Source: an uncultured Calothrix sp. (lineage in GTDB: Bacteria > Cyanobacteriota > Cyanobacteriia > Cyanobacteriales > Nostocaceae). Taken from it: 64,000 bases of DNA. Each line of letters starts with the position of its first letter. Position 1 is the first letter of the stretch. The notes under the pieces are model-generated. The model saw nothing but the letters and a program-made list of their open reading frames with translations. It was not told where the DNA came from and searched no databases. The stretch is from positions 1 through 64,000 of the forward strand of contig CALJJQ010000014.1 in NCBI GenBank assembly GCA_937973965.1, given 5' to 3'. The translations under genes and the position numbers were made by a program. Of the stretch, positions 27,896 to 38,275 are shown one piece after another.

Positions 27896-28268
27896 AAAGT
27901 AGTGAGTAGGGAGTGGGTAGTAATTTTAATCCTATCGGGATTTTAGATTCAATTGTGCCGATTTTGCATTTTTTATAGGTATCACCATCAGCGTTGAGTA
28001 ATGGTTAACTTTCCCACTACTTCCTATTCCCGACTCCCCACTCCCTTTCATCGTACTATTTACTGATAATTTGTTGCTAAATAACTTGAAAAGGAAGTAT
28101 TTTTATTTGGTTTTTTTGGCGGATTTTTCATCAGAATATTTGGCAATAAGCTCTCTAAATAACCTTGTTTATTAAAACTTGAAAGCCTTATCCCGTAAGG
28201 AATTGCAATATTAAATGCGGATATAAACAGCTACAGTATAAACAGGGGAATTTGGATGTGATCAAAAT
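27896..28268. other. spacer with heptamer runs
   Basis: About 370 bases between divergent genes; it holds GGGAGTAGGGAGTGGG-type heptamers and a diverged repeat near 27970-28040, and must contain both promoters. Nothing else seen. Confidence 0.4.
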
Positions 28269-29156
28269 ATGCTTCAAGATAATCGGTCAGTTGTACGGAG
28301 AGTTTTAGTTATTACTTTATTGCTGAATATTTTTGTCCTGGGATTAAAGTTATTCGTGGGGATGCTGACGGGTTCCCTGTCATTGATTGCCGATGCATTA
28401 CATAGTGTTACCGATAGTGCGAATAATGTATTAGGTTTAATTACGAACCAATTTGCATCTCCGTTTCCAGACCGAGAACATCCCTACGGACACAGAAAAT
28501 TTGAAGCTGTGGGTGCATTAGGTATTGCAGCTTTTCTGGGGGTAGCTTGTTTTGAAATTTTGCAAGGTGCTGTAGAAAGAATTATTTCTGGGGAAAATCA
28601 GGTCAAGGTATCTCCATCCGAATTATGGATTTTACTGATTGTGCTGGGTGTGAATATTTTTGTGGCTGTGTATGAGCGGTGGGTGGGAAAACGGATTGGT
28701 AGTCCAATTTTGGTTGCTGATGCAATCCATACCATGAGTGATGTCTGGGTGACAATTGGGGTGATTGGTGGGTTGATTGGGGTGTGGTTGGGGTATCGCT
28801 GGTTAGATATTGCGATCGCATTTCCGGTGGCTTTGATGGTATTTTGGAGTGGATGGCATGTAATCAGGCAAAATTTACCTTGGTTGGTTGACCAAATGGC
28901 CGTTCCCCCAGAGGAAATTTATGAAATTGTGATCGCGGTTCCTGGTGTGGTGAATGTCCATGATATTGCTTCCCGAGGTCTGAGGGGAAGACAGGTATTT
29001 ATGGAAATGCATTTAATTGTTGATACCGATGATGTCAATACCGCTCATCAAATCACCGAGTTGGTGGAACAAAAATTGGCAGAAAAATACAGTCCCGTGC
29101 GGATTTTAATTCATGTGGAACCACCAACCTATCGCTCTGACCAAATTAGTTTTTGA
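28269..29156 (+). CDS. cation diffusion facilitator (CzcD/FieF family) metal exporter
   Basis: A six-helix inner-membrane metal:proton antiporter of 295 aa. Metal-site motifs are HSVTDSANN in helix II (about residues 43-51) and HTMSDVWV in helix V (about 153-160); HPYGHRKFE between helices II and III is the family signature. A cytoplasmic C-terminal ferredoxin-like domain (about 205-290) ends with a His/Glu-containing strand. The D..D and H..D pairs fit Zn, Fe or Mn, but not the choice among them. Monocistronic by position. Confidence 0.9.
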   Translation: MLQDNRSVVRRVLVITLLLNIFVLGLKLFVGMLTGSLSLIADALHSVTDSANNVLGLITNQFASPFPDREHPYGHRKFEAVGALGIAAFLGVACFEILQGAVERIISGENQVKVSPSELWILLIVLGVNIFVAVYERWVGKRIGSPILVADAIHTMSDVWVTIGVIGGLIGVWLGYRWLDIAIAFPVALMVFWSGWHVIRQNLPWLVDQMAVPPEEIYEIVIAVPGVVNVHDIASRGLRGRQVFMEMHLIVDTDDVNTAHQITELVEQKLAEKYSPVRILIHVEPPTYRSDQISF

Positions 29157-29540
29157 AAGGGAGTGGGGAGTGGGGAATAGGGATTGGGAGAGTAATTTTT
29201 TGGCGTTGCATAATCAAGGGATGATTTTAATCTATGGGCAGAAGTTTTTCTTGATGTAACAAAACGTAAGTTCGACAGATTCAAATAACCCCTCTCCAAA
29301 CCTTTCCCCCTCTTGGAGAGAGGCTTTGAAAACATAGATTTTTGGTTAAAACTACAGATTTTTCTGCCCCTTTCCATCCTGGAGAGGGGTTGGGGTGAAG
29401 TTCATCGAACTCAGGTTAACATAAACCGAACGATTACAAATTACAAAGAGCGATCGCTCCTTGGGGGAAATGCGATCGCTGGGTTGGGATTTTAGATGTT
29501 TGCTGGGTAAAAACCTAAAATCCGGGTTGAACATTCCAGT
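29157..29540. other. spacer with CCCCTCTCC inverted repeat
   Basis: Between the 3' ends of converging genes. AACCCCTCTCC (29287-29297) and GGAGAGGGGTT (29381-29391) form perfect 11-bp arms about 80 bases apart; a nearer imperfect match (TTGGAGAGAGG) lies at about 29313. The paired arms could act as a bidirectional terminator. Two GCGATCGC octamers follow. Confidence 0.6.
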
Positions 29541-31697
29541 TTATCGATTCACCTCTGCTGCTTCCCGAGCTGCTGCTGCTTGGTCAGGATGAATACCTAA
29601 GCGGGTCAAATTAATACGACCCTTGCTGTCAATTTCCCGTACTTTGATAATTACCTCATCGCCTACGGAAACCTCATCCTCTACCTTACCCACTCGGTAA
29701 TCAGCTAATTGGGAAATGTGAATCATCCCCTCTTTACCGGGTAAAAATTCCACAAATGCACCAATGGGGATAATGCGCGTCACCCGACCGACGTAGACAT
29801 CCCCTTCATTCAACTTGCGGGTCATGCCTTGAATGATATTACGTGCGCGACGGGCTTTACTCTCATCGACTGCGGAGATGGTGACGGTTCCATCATCGTC
29901 GATGTCGATCCGCGAACCTGTCTCTTCCGTAATCCCTTTAATGGTTTTACCTCCAGGTCCAATCACCAAACCGATCATATCTGGATCGATCTTCAAAGTC
30001 AGTAGACGTGGTGCATAGGGTGACATTTCCGTGCGGGGTTTATCAATACATGCCAGCATTTTCTCCAGGATATGTAACCTCGCATCCTTAGCTTGGTGAA
30101 TTGCCTTGGCAATCACATCCATCGATAAACCGGAGATTTTCATGTCCATCTGTAAGGCTGTGATCCCCGAATCAGTTCCTGCAACCTTAAAGTCCATATC
30201 ACCCAGGAAATCCTCAATCCCCTGAATATCGGTGAGAACACGCACCTCATCTCCTTCCTTAATCAAACCCATCGCTGCACCACTAACGGGTTTAATAATG
30301 GGTACACCCGCATCCATGAGCGCTAGGGTCGAACCGCAGACAGAACCCATTGAAGTTGAACCATTAGAGGACAGAACCTCCGAGACAACCCGCAGGGAAT
30401 AGGGGAAGGCTGATTTTGGCGGTAATACGGGTAACAAAGCCCTTTCCGCTAACGCACCGTGACCGATTTCCCGTCTACCGGGAGCTCGCAAAGGACGGGT
30501 TTCTCCCACGGAGAAGGGGGGGAAATTGTAGTGGTGCATGTAGCGTTTTTCCTGATCTGGTTGCAAATCATCGGTTAAGTTCTGCGCATCGCCGGGAGTC
30601 CCCAGGGTACACACCGATAAAACCTGGGTTAAACCGCGATTAAATAACCCGCTACCGTGGACGCGACGGGGGATGATTCCCACTTGACAGGAAACGGGAC
30701 GTACTTCATCCAGTTTCCGACCATCCACACGCACATTATCTTCAATGATTTGCTTGCGCATCAGATTTTTGGTAATACTTTTGAAGGTATTACCTACAGC
30801 TTTACTATCGGCGCTCGCAGCCACACGAACTGGGTCATCTTCAGCCAGTTGCTCAATTTCTGCTTCTACCGCAGCTTTGACCTCATCCAAAGCCGCGTCA
30901 CGCTCGCTCTTTGTCAAATCGAACTGGGACAGGATTTTCTTAATTGCCTCAGTTGTGCGATCGCTAATAAAGTTGTCGAGGGTCGCATCCTCTTCCGGTG
31001 GTTCCAGTGGAGGTATCTCTATACCCAATTCCGCGATTAAGTCGTTTTGAGCGCTAATCAAGTCTTGAACCGCTTCGTAGCCAAACTCAATCGCTTCGAT
31101 AATATCAAGTTCCGGTAACTGGTTTGCACCAGCTTCCACCATGATCACCCCATCGGGGGAACCTGCAACCACCAAGTCTAAATCACCAGATTCAATTTCG
31201 GCATAGGTGGGATTAATGATAAAATCATCCCCAACCAAACCCACACGCACGGCAGCCATTGGCCCATTAAAGGGTATTTTTGCCAATAATGTGGCGATTG
31301 ATGCACCCGTTACAGCCAAAACATCTGGTGGAACCAGCTCATCCATCGAAAGGGTGAGCGCCACAATTTGCAAATCATCCCGTAACCATGACGGGAACAA
31401 TGGACGTAGCGGACGGTCTATCAAACGACTGGTTAAAATCGCCTTTTCCGGTGGACGACCTTCACGACGCAGTATCCCTCCTGGGATGCGACCAGCTGCG
31501 TACAATCTCTCTTCATAATCTACAGTCAAGGGCAAAAAATCTACCCCTTCTCTTGCCGTCGAACGCGTCGCGGTTACTAATACTGCCGTATCCCCAGATT
31601 GTATCAAAACAGACCCACCAGCCTGGGGAGCTAGTAGACCAATCTTCAGTCGAATATCCCGTCCGTCAAAGGATATTGACTTCTCAAATTCTCCCAT
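29541..31697 (-). CDS. pnp: polynucleotide phosphorylase
   Basis: PNPase degrades RNA 3'-to-5' by phosphorolysis and can also add tails. Two RNase PH-like domains (about 10-215 and 320-540, the second with [11 protein letters not shown] and the catalytic [18 protein letters not shown] block), a KH domain (about 555-620, [15 protein letters not shown]) and an S1 domain (about 625-695) are all intact. Length 718 is normal. The start is supported by AAGGA about 11 bases before ATG at 31697. RNase R and PNPase, both 3'-exonucleases, are 24 kb apart here. Confidence 0.96.
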   Translation of the reverse strand: MGEFEKSISFDGRDIRLKIGLLAPQAGGSVLIQSGDTAVLVTATRSTAREGVDFLPLTVDYEERLYAAGRIPGGILRREGRPPEKAILTSRLIDRPLRPLFPSWLRDDLQIVALTLSMDELVPPDVLAVTGASIATLLAKIPFNGPMAAVRVGLVGDDFIINPTYAEIESGDLDLVVAGSPDGVIMVEAGANQLPELDIIEAIEFGYEAVQDLISAQNDLIAELGIEIPPLEPPEEDATLDNFISDRTTEAIKKILSQFDLTKSERDAALDEVKAAVEAEIEQLAEDDPVRVAASADSKAVGNTFKSITKNLMRKQIIEDNVRVDGRKLDEVRPVSCQVGIIPRRVHGSGLFNRGLTQVLSVCTLGTPGDAQNLTDDLQPDQEKRYMHHYNFPPFSVGETRPLRAPGRREIGHGALAERALLPVLPPKSAFPYSLRVVSEVLSSNGSTSMGSVCGSTLALMDAGVPIIKPVSGAAMGLIKEGDEVRVLTDIQGIEDFLGDMDFKVAGTDSGITALQMDMKISGLSMDVIAKAIHQAKDARLHILEKMLACIDKPRTEMSPYAPRLLTLKIDPDMIGLVIGPGGKTIKGITEETGSRIDIDDDGTVTISAVDESKARRARNIIQGMTRKLNEGDVYVGRVTRIIPIGAFVEFLPGKEGMIHISQLADYRVGKVEDEVSVGDEVIIKVREIDSKGRINLTRLGIHPDQAAAAREAAEVNR

Positions 31698-31813
31698 TCA
31701 GTTCTTTTTCCTTCTATATTCGCTTTTCTCGCTCTGTGGCAATACTAACATTTATGTACAATTGCTGGCTGCGGTTACACAAAAAATGATATCTAATCAT
31801 ATCTCAAATTAGA

Positions 31814-32386
31814 TTAAGATAAGTTGCTTTCATCCTGGCTAACTACCCTATTGTCTAGTTTACGGTACATCATTACCGCATCAACCATCTTGCCATCTTC
31901 AAAACGCACGGCTTGGGGAATTTTGCCTAAAACCATGAAACCCAGGGACTCCCACAAACGTAATGAGGGAATATTCGTGGCAAAAACCAAATTAAACATC
32001 ACCGCTTCATACCCCAAATCCCCCGCTAGTTTCAACATCGATTCCCCCATCCACCGACCCAGACCCAATCCGCGCCAATTTTCTGCCACGATAAACCCGG
32101 CGTTACATATGTGGCTACACCTTCCGGGAAAGTTGGGTTTGATAAAAAAAGCACCAATAATGCGGGGGATAACACTAGTATCTGTTGTTCGCACCACAAA
32201 TCCATCATGATTTGACCAGTATGTGGCAAATTCAGAGGGGGAAAGGGGTTGATTTTGGGGATAGGTTGTTCCTTCGAGGACAATCGTGTTGAAAAGTTGA
32301 CGCACTGCTTCAATTTCCTCAGTGTGCATCCGGTCTAGTTCAATGGTAGTGTTGTTTTTGAGGGTGTGATAAATCGGCAGTTGCAT
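31814..32386 (-). CDS. GNAT family N-acetyltransferase
   Basis: A 190-aa acetyltransferase. The acetyl-CoA-binding motif is GLGLGRWMGESMLKLAGDLG (about residues 108-127) preceded by FIVAENWR, and the following strand-helix FNLVFATNIPSLRLWESLGF completes the fold. The substrate is unknown. It follows pnp on the same strand, starting upstream of it, so transcription may run through both. Confidence 0.85.
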   Translation of the reverse strand: MQLPIYHTLKNNTTIELDRMHTEEIEAVRQLFNTIVLEGTTYPQNQPLSPSEFATYWSNHDGFVVRTTDTSVIPRIIGAFFIKPNFPGRCSHICNAGFIVAENWRGLGLGRWMGESMLKLAGDLGYEAVMFNLVFATNIPSLRLWESLGFMVLGKIPQAVRFEDGKMVDAVMMYRKLDNRVVSQDESNLS

Positions 32387-32467
32387 TGGGTTATGAAAAC
32401 GGTCTAAGTCCTTTAGGATTCTTTCATAAATTCCTTGGTCTCCATACTATGATAAGGAGGGATTTCA

Positions 32468-32842
32468 ATGAACACACTGTATGAGAAACTTGGTGGTGCA
32501 GAGGCTGTTGATCTAGCTGTAGAAAAGTTTTATGAAAAAGTTTTAGCTGATGAGCGAGTTCAGAGGTTCTTTGCTCATACGGATATGCAGCAACAAAAAC
32601 GGCATCAAAAAGCTTTTATGGCCTACGCATTTGGTGGTGCTGAACACTGGAACGGTCGTCCGATGAGGGATGCACATAGGCAATTAGTAACTGAGATGGG
32701 CTTAACCGATAGTCACTTCGATGCGATCGCGGAGAATTTAGTTGCCACCTTGGTTGAGTTGAAAGTTCCCCAAGCTTTAATTGACGAGGTGGTGCAGATT
32801 GTGGGTTCTGTTGCTCATCGAAATGATGTCTTGAATCGCTAA
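32468..32842 (+). CDS. glbN: truncated hemoglobin, group I (GlbN)
   Basis: A 124-residue 2-on-2 hemoglobin. FFAHTDMQQQKRHQKAFM and the proximal histidine in MRDAHRQL are clear. The AAGGAGG box at 32454-32460, seven bases before ATG, is the strongest in the window. Cyanobacterial GlbN is associated with protection against reactive nitrogen species and with oxygen handling; in some Nostoc strains glbN sits among nif genes, but no nif gene is here. Confidence 0.93.
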   Translation: MNTLYEKLGGAEAVDLAVEKFYEKVLADERVQRFFAHTDMQQQKRHQKAFMAYAFGGAEHWNGRPMRDAHRQLVTEMGLTDSHFDAIAENLVATLVELKVPQALIDEVVQIVGSVAHRNDVLNR

Positions 32843-33330
32843 TCTATCACCGCAAATCGGATTTTTCAGATATTTTTCTCTCAAACTACTAGTCTGTCAA
32901 AAAATAAATCTGTTGTAACGTGAATTCGACGGATTGTAAACGCTATAATCTCTGTGAATCAATGATTTTGAAAGTTAAGGTTTAAAGTAACCTCATCCAT
33001 TAGTTGAGAACAAACTCAATAACTGACTGATTCCAGGTTTAATGATTTTATTCTCAACATCCTAGGAGGTTTTTAAAAACTTCTATTTCCTACGAATATT
33101 ACTGGACAAGAGTTTCAGGCTTTATAACTTATCGAACTCACGTTGTTTCAAGTTGAATCCGTGCATCTATACTGTGGTGGTAAACTGCCAATCAACAGTG
33201 CGATCGCGTTGATTTCTTCGTATTTCCCAAGCAGTAAGTTGAGACCAGGGAGTAGAGACGACCTGTCGGGTCGTCTCTACGCCGAATGATTGCTTCCGTT
33301 ACGGTTTTATGTTTAATTGCACCTACCTAC
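32843..33330. other. spacer downstream of glbN
   Basis: About 490 bases with no gene. It holds the hairpin at 33252-33280 and a TTGAGAACAAACTCAA inverted repeat near 33005. Confidence 0.5.
33252..33280. repeat. dispersed hairpin repeat, GTAGAGACGACCT type
   Basis: As at 23790 except one inner base: the left arm ends ACCT against GGGT, leaving a G-T wobble. Confidence 0.85.
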
Positions 33331-34188
33331 TTATGACTGCGATCGCCCATGACGATATTTCCACATCCCATTCACCGTCCCCAAAAACCAACCTAAATCC
33401 ATCATCCATCTAGCAAAGGTAGCACGGGAACGAATTTTGATGGGAAATCTCACTCCCAACATTATCAAATCCCGGCAAAGATTGCCCCAACCATAGCTTA
33501 AACCGTGACGACCCAACAGCAAAATATTACTTTCAGCAATTCCATACCAACGCTGATACATTCTGTCAATAGTTTCACGGAAACGAAAGTAAATCTTCGC
33601 CTCTGGTACTTCGGTTAATTTGACACCACACAGTGCTTGCACACGCCAACAAAAATCCACATCATCCAGTATGGGAATCTCCTCGTCAAATCCACCCACT
33701 GCTTGGTAAATCTCCCGTTTAACACCAATATTATTCCCCGCAGCATAGGGATAATAGGGATTATCGTTAACCCCATTGGCTTCTCGGTAAGCACAGGCTT
33801 TCACCACCCAAGGTAAATTCAATTTTGTGTAATCACTATTACCAACAACAAAATCATATTTCGACAAAGCTTCCCCCATTGCAGCAACCCAACCCGGAGT
33901 CACCTGGTCATCCGCATCACAAAAAGCTAATAACTCCCCCTTTGCGACCTCAGCACCACGATTCCGGGGATATGCCGCACATTTTTTCCCACTGGATGCA
34001 TCAACAACCCGTAAATTCGGTAATTTCTCTTGATATTGTTTCACAACCTCTAGGGTTCCATCCGTCGAACCATTATCAGCCACAATTATTTCCCAAGGTT
34101 GGGAATACTCCTGCTGGGTAAATGCTTCTAATTGGGTCGTAATGTAGGCAACGCAATTATAGCAAGGGATAATGACACTTAATTTCAT
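33331..34188 (-). CDS. family 2 glycosyltransferase (paralogue 1)
   Basis: GT-A fold glycosyltransferase, 285 aa. The nucleotide-binding start (LSVIIPCYNCVAYI), ADNGSTDGTLEV, the DxD-like AFCDADDQ at about residues 90-97, and the C-terminal DDVDFCWR motif (about 175-182) are intact. No membrane helix is evident. Sugar and acceptor are unknown. It shares most of its sequence with the gene at 34288-35199, about 100 bases away on the same strand, so a tandem duplication followed by divergence is the simplest explanation. A role in surface polysaccharide is inference from family and pairing. Confidence 0.88.
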   Translation of the reverse strand: MKLSVIIPCYNCVAYITTQLEAFTQQEYSQPWEIIVADNGSTDGTLEVVKQYQEKLPNLRVVDASSGKKCAAYPRNRGAEVAKGELLAFCDADDQVTPGWVAAMGEALSKYDFVVGNSDYTKLNLPWVVKACAYREANGVNDNPYYPYAAGNNIGVKREIYQAVGGFDEEIPILDDVDFCWRVQALCGVKLTEVPEAKIYFRFRETIDRMYQRWYGIAESNILLLGRHGLSYGWGNLCRDLIMLGVRFPIKIRSRATFARWMMDLGWFLGTVNGMWKYRHGRSQS

Positions 34189-34287
34189 AGGGGGATGCTA
34201 CACTGAGGTCGGCAAACAGTCAAGTATGTCACCCAACATTACAATTCCTAGAGTAGAAAGCCCATCGCCTTTAGGCATGGTCAACTA

Positions 34288-35199
34288 TCAGTCATCATGT
34301 GAGAAGCAACAAGCTGATGGGGTACTTTTTTTTCTTGCCATCACCTGCGATCGCACATGACGATATTTCCACCAACCGCTTATTTTGCCAAGAAACCAAC
34401 CTAAGTCCATCATCCATCTGGCAAAACTCACACGGGAGCGAACTTTAATTAGCAACCTTGCTACTAACATCACAAAATTATTCAACCAATCTTGCCAACT
34501 AAAACTAAAACCATGTATGTACGCGACTAAAACGTCATTTTCCGCGAAACCATACCAGCGCTTATACATACCCTTAATAGTGTCACGGAAGCGAAAATGG
34601 ATCATTGCTTCTGGCACCTCCACAAGCTTAACATTTTGTTCCGCTTGCACACGCCAGCAAAAGTCCAAATCATCTGCAACGGGTATGTTTTCATCAAAAC
34701 CACCTGCTGCTAGCCATATACTGCGTTTCACTCCAAGATTATTACCCCCCGCAAAAGGAAGGTAATGGCCAAACTGGACACCATTCCCTTCTCGATAGGC
34801 ACAAGCTTCAGTTATCCAAGGAGCATTAAGTTTCTGAAAATCTCTTTTGCCAGCAACAAAATCATATTTTGACAAAGCTTCACCCATTGCCGCAACCCAA
34901 CCTGGGAACACCTCGTCATCGGCATCACAAAAGGCTAAAGCTTCTCCCTTTGCCACCTGCGCTCCAACATTGCGGGGATAGGCAGCACATTTTTTCCCAC
35001 CTGATGCATCAACAATACGTAGGTGAGGCATTTTCTGCTGGTATTGTCGAACAATTTCCAGGGTGTTATCAGTAGAACCATTATCGGCAATAATGATTTC
35101 CCAAGGCTGGGAATACTCTTGATGGGCAAATGCTTCTAACTGTGTACCAATATACTCAGCACAGTTGTAGCAAGGAATAATTACACTTAACTGAATCAC
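34288..35199 (-). CDS. family 2 glycosyltransferase (paralogue 2)
   Basis: Paralogue of the previous gene, 303 aa. Same blocks: LSVIIPCYNCAEYI, ADNGSTDNTLEI, AFCDADDEVFPGW and DDLDFCWRVQ. It carries a longer, basic C-terminal end that contains Cys and His residues (SACCFSHDD) absent in the other copy. The two enzymes may act on the same pathway with different acceptors; not testable from sequence alone. Confidence 0.88.
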   Translation of the reverse strand: MIQLSVIIPCYNCAEYIGTQLEAFAHQEYSQPWEIIIADNGSTDNTLEIVRQYQQKMPHLRIVDASGGKKCAAYPRNVGAQVAKGEALAFCDADDEVFPGWVAAMGEALSKYDFVAGKRDFQKLNAPWITEACAYREGNGVQFGHYLPFAGGNNLGVKRSIWLAAGGFDENIPVADDLDFCWRVQAEQNVKLVEVPEAMIHFRFRDTIKGMYKRWYGFAENDVLVAYIHGFSFSWQDWLNNFVMLVARLLIKVRSRVSFARWMMDLGWFLGKISGWWKYRHVRSQVMARKKSTPSACCFSHDD

Positions 35200-35945
35200 T
35201 AAGTACTTTCCTTATATTTACTGATAATTCACGATTTAGTTGTTCACACTGATAATCATCATTCAGGGTTTTTGTAGATATCTTTACATTTAGGATGATA
35301 AAATTTAACATATGCCACGAATTGTTGTCAGCAAAGTCCCTGACTTAAATTGGCGATTAACCAGCAAGCTCTACATCATACCCTAATCATTTTCAGTATA
35401 TACTGTTATAAATATAACTCTATGTTGCGTATGTGACACCTGTGGGATTCATGCTTAGATTTCTGAAAAAACTAAAAAGTCAAGGTCTGGAGTTTTATGA
35501 ATCGTTGACACTCTAGTTTTAAGATGGGTAATTTTTATGTTGTGTTATTGGGACTTAGACAAAAAATAACCGGAAAAACCGTTCAAATGTATACACAGCA
35601 AGACTTTAACATCATTTTGAGTAGTTTCTTGCTATATCTAGATTTCAAGCATTTTTGAGCATGTAGTGTATTTTCCTTCCCCTGTATGGGTTTGAAGCTG
35701 ATTTCTGCCTCAAAAATATTTAAGTCCCGTTATTTATATTTACCCGATTCATCTCCTCGCAATTCCCTTCGCCTTAAAAGCTTCAAAAAAATCCCCTTTC
35801 AAGTGTTATTGCACTAATTGCAAATAATAAGAAAGAGGAATAGTAAAATAAATAAAATATATCATTTCAATACGTAGAATTTTATGAGAAATAAAGGTAT
35901 TTATTCCCCTTCATTATCCACATCATCATCTTCATCTTGATAACG
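35200..35945. other. spacer with MITE-like element
   Basis: Contains the GGGACTTA-type element at 35550-35731, and after position 35900 the coding remains of the KGK protein's truncated tail. Otherwise AT-rich with no gene. Confidence 0.6.
35550..35731. mobile_element. MITE-like element, GGGACTTA family, copy 2
   Basis: Perfect 8-bp terminal arms GGGACTTA and TAAGTCCC about 182 bp apart, internal AT-rich sequence, no ORF. An inverted copy sits at 13585-13757. Confidence 0.75.
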
Positions 35946-36179
35946 TTAAAATTCAAAAACTATCCGTGCTTTAATAGTTCCCTCCTGCCAATCAAATCCA
36001 GGTTTGAGAATTTCGCATGGATAGCCATCCCTAAATAGCTTGTTTACAGGTTCTTGTATATCAGAAAGTACAGCATCTTTAAAGTCCTTGACTTTTCCTG
36101 CATTACCAACCTTCAGATAGTTATTGTTGTTCCTTGTGTCCGCACACAAAACATCTAAATCATCCAAATCGAGCGCCAT
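35946..36179 (-). CDS. KGK-domain protein, probably truncated by a nonsense codon
   Basis: A 77-residue protein resembling KGK-domain proteins of cyanobacteria: LDVLCADTRNNNNYLKVGNAG at the start and the WQEGTIKARIVFEF end (family pattern W.KGK.R...EF). Here the KGK triplet reads EGT. After VFEF comes a TAA, but the same frame continues for sixteen codons (RYQDEDDDVDNEGE-like acidic tail) to another TAA at 35901, so the stop at 35946 looks like a point mutation that removed an acidic end. GGAG lies nine bases before ATG. The role of this family is unknown. Confidence 0.7.
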   Translation of the reverse strand: MALDLDDLDVLCADTRNNNNYLKVGNAGKVKDFKDAVLSDIQEPVNKLFRDGYPCEILKPGFDWQEGTIKARIVFEF

Positions 36180-36378
36180 CTAGATACTCCAAAATTTGTT
36201 ACCCCTATTTTTCCCAGAATTTCTGAAAAACTACCATACCTGGATTTCTCATCAGTAAGTTGTAAGCCTTGAGTAACGGATTGATTTTCTTTCTACTCAC
36301 TATTCCCCTACAGACGACCCGACGTGTCCTCTTTATTGCCGACTCCCTACCCTCACGAAAATACTTTGACAGCAAACC

Positions 36379-37773
36379 CTACTTACCAATACAAAAACGA
36401 CTAAAAATCCGGTCTAAAACAGATTCGGTGACTTCTTCTCCAGTAATTTCGCCGAGTGCATAAATGGCATCACGTAGATCAATTGTCCAAAAGTCTAGGG
36501 GTAAATTTTGTTTAATAGTATTTTGCAGTTGTTCCAAGGATTTTTGGATTTTAATTAAGGCTGCTGCTTGTCTTTGATTAATGGCTACATCCATATTCGC
36601 AGCTTGGATTTTTTCTGATTTTACCGTGGCTAAAATGGCTTGTTCAAGTTCGTCAATACCTTGATTTTTCGCCGCAACAGTGTAAATTTTTTGCCTAAAT
36701 TTGGGAAGATTGGCGAATATTAGTTCTTTTTTTTCTTGGTCAATTAAATCAACTTTGTTAATCACTAAAATTAACGGTCTGTGTTGAACTTGTTGGTAAA
36801 TTTCCCCATCAGCAGCTTGCCAACCTTGACTGGCATCGATGGTAAATAAAATTAAATCGGCCGATTCTGCTGCTTGACGTGATCGCTCGACTCCGATTTT
36901 TTCCACGGTATCCTCTGTTTCCCGAATCCCTGCCGTATCCAGGACTTGAATCGGTATCCCCCCCACCACCAATTGGGATTCCACCACATCGCGGGTCGTA
37001 CCTGGTAAGTCTGTGACAATGGCGCGATCGCTACGACTCCAGGCATTGAGTAAACTCGATTTCCCCACGTTCGGACGACCCACGATAGCCACCTTTAAAC
37101 CTGTGCGTAATAACTCCCCCCGGTCGGCAGTTGTTAAGATATATTTCACCTGATTGGCAATTTTGGTGATATCGGCAAAAATATTGTCAAGGTTTATTGG
37201 TGGTAAGTCGTCCTCAAAATCGATTCTCGCTTCAATTTCCGCTAAAATATCCAAACATTGTTGGCGCAATTCCCGAATCGGTTGGGCGAGTTTTCCTTGT
37301 ATCCCAGCTAGGGCAGTTTGGGCAGCCTGGGGTGATTTTGCCCCTACCAGGTCAGCAATACTTTCTGCTTGAGTTAAATCAATTCTGCCGTTGAGGAAGG
37401 CACGCAGAGTAAATTCTCCCGGCTGGGCTAACCGAGCGCCCTCGGCAATACATAATTGTAAAACCCGTTGAACAGCAATAATTCCCCCGTGACAGTGGAA
37501 CTCCACCACATCTTCCCGTGTGTAGGAACGGGGAGCTAACATGATCAACAGTAAAACTTCATCAATCACCTCCTGGGTTTGGGGATGACGCACATAACCG
37601 TAGAGGATACGATGACTTCCCCAAACCTGCTTTCCAGGGGCAGTAAATAGCCGTTTCGCAATACTTAAAGCCTCCGTCCCCGACATCCTGACAATTCCCA
37701 CACTACCCTGTTGGGGAACAATTGCAGTTGCGATCGCGGCGATGGTTCCAGTTGTCACAAAATTCTGAGACAT
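36379..37773 (-). CDS. mnmE: tRNA modification GTPase MnmE (TrmE)
   Basis: MnmE, with MnmG, modifies U34 of certain tRNAs. N-terminal folate-binding domain (1-120), helical domain, G domain with [12 protein letters not shown] (about 229-240), DLPGTT and NKVD, and the C-terminal Cys motif FCIGK that ends the protein exactly as in family members. 464 aa is standard. Monocistronic by position. Confidence 0.95.
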   Translation of the reverse strand: MSQNFVTTGTIAAIATAIVPQQGSVGIVRMSGTEALSIAKRLFTAPGKQVWGSHRILYGYVRHPQTQEVIDEVLLLIMLAPRSYTREDVVEFHCHGGIIAVQRVLQLCIAEGARLAQPGEFTLRAFLNGRIDLTQAESIADLVGAKSPQAAQTALAGIQGKLAQPIRELRQQCLDILAEIEARIDFEDDLPPINLDNIFADITKIANQVKYILTTADRGELLRTGLKVAIVGRPNVGKSSLLNAWSRSDRAIVTDLPGTTRDVVESQLVVGGIPIQVLDTAGIRETEDTVEKIGVERSRQAAESADLILFTIDASQGWQAADGEIYQQVQHRPLILVINKVDLIDQEKKELIFANLPKFRQKIYTVAAKNQGIDELEQAILATVKSEKIQAANMDVAINQRQAAALIKIQKSLEQLQNTIKQNLPLDFWTIDLRDAIYALGEITGEEVTESVLDRIFSRFCIGK

Positions 37774-37804
37774 GGTTTTGCAAATGGGAAAATAATCATA
37801 TATA

Positions 37805-37925
37805 GCAATCCGATTTAAGTGGTGAAAAATAACGTGCCATTGACTGATGACTGTTAACCGTCAACTGTCAACCGTTGACAACCCTACATGTAAGATTTCA
37901 CAAATCCCGCTCGGACTGCGGTAGT
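37805..37925. repeat. interspersed repeat, GCAATCCGATTT family, copy 1
   Basis: Matches 42904-43012 in direct orientation and, more weakly, 60329-60478 in inverted orientation; shared blocks are GCAATCCGATTT, GTGAAAAATA, a TTAAC(C/T)GT-rich centre, and CACAAATCCCGCTCGGA in the first two. Confidence 0.65.
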
Positions 37926-37993
37926 TCGGGATGGGATTGGATAGACGTAGTGTATCGATTGTCCCAGAAAACTGCAATATTCATCAAAGCCTT

Positions 37994-38085
37994 ATATCGT
38001 TTACGCTAATGCTTGCTACACATCAGGGGCTGTAACCGTTGATTATTCTAGTTTCATTTATTGCAAAGTACAAGATAATCGATAT
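37994..38085. repeat. 92-bp repeat, copy 1
   Basis: Inverted copy of 60933-61024, differing at only two positions. It directly abuts the start of MITE copy 38085-38275. Confidence 0.9.
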
Positions 38086-38275
38086 TAGAGGATGTTTGAA
38101 AAGTCGATTTTAATACTTCACAAGCTTGTTTTTTAGAAGTAGAGACGTGACATGTTGCGTCTGTACAGATTTATAACGACTTTATAATGATAAATATATG
38201 GTTTGAGCCTATTTCCTACCTTCAATAAATGGTTGATAAAGAATTTATTAATACTTGACAAACATCCCCTTAGAC
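38085..38275. mobile_element. MITE family 1, copy with TTAGAGGATGTTTG end
   Basis: Left end TTAGAGGATGTTTG, right end CAAACATCCCCTTAGA; the ends are inverted repeats with one mismatch and one extra base. Interior has AAAGTCGATTTTAATACTT and the degenerate palindrome AGACGTGACATGTTGCGTCT. No ORF. Confidence 0.85.
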
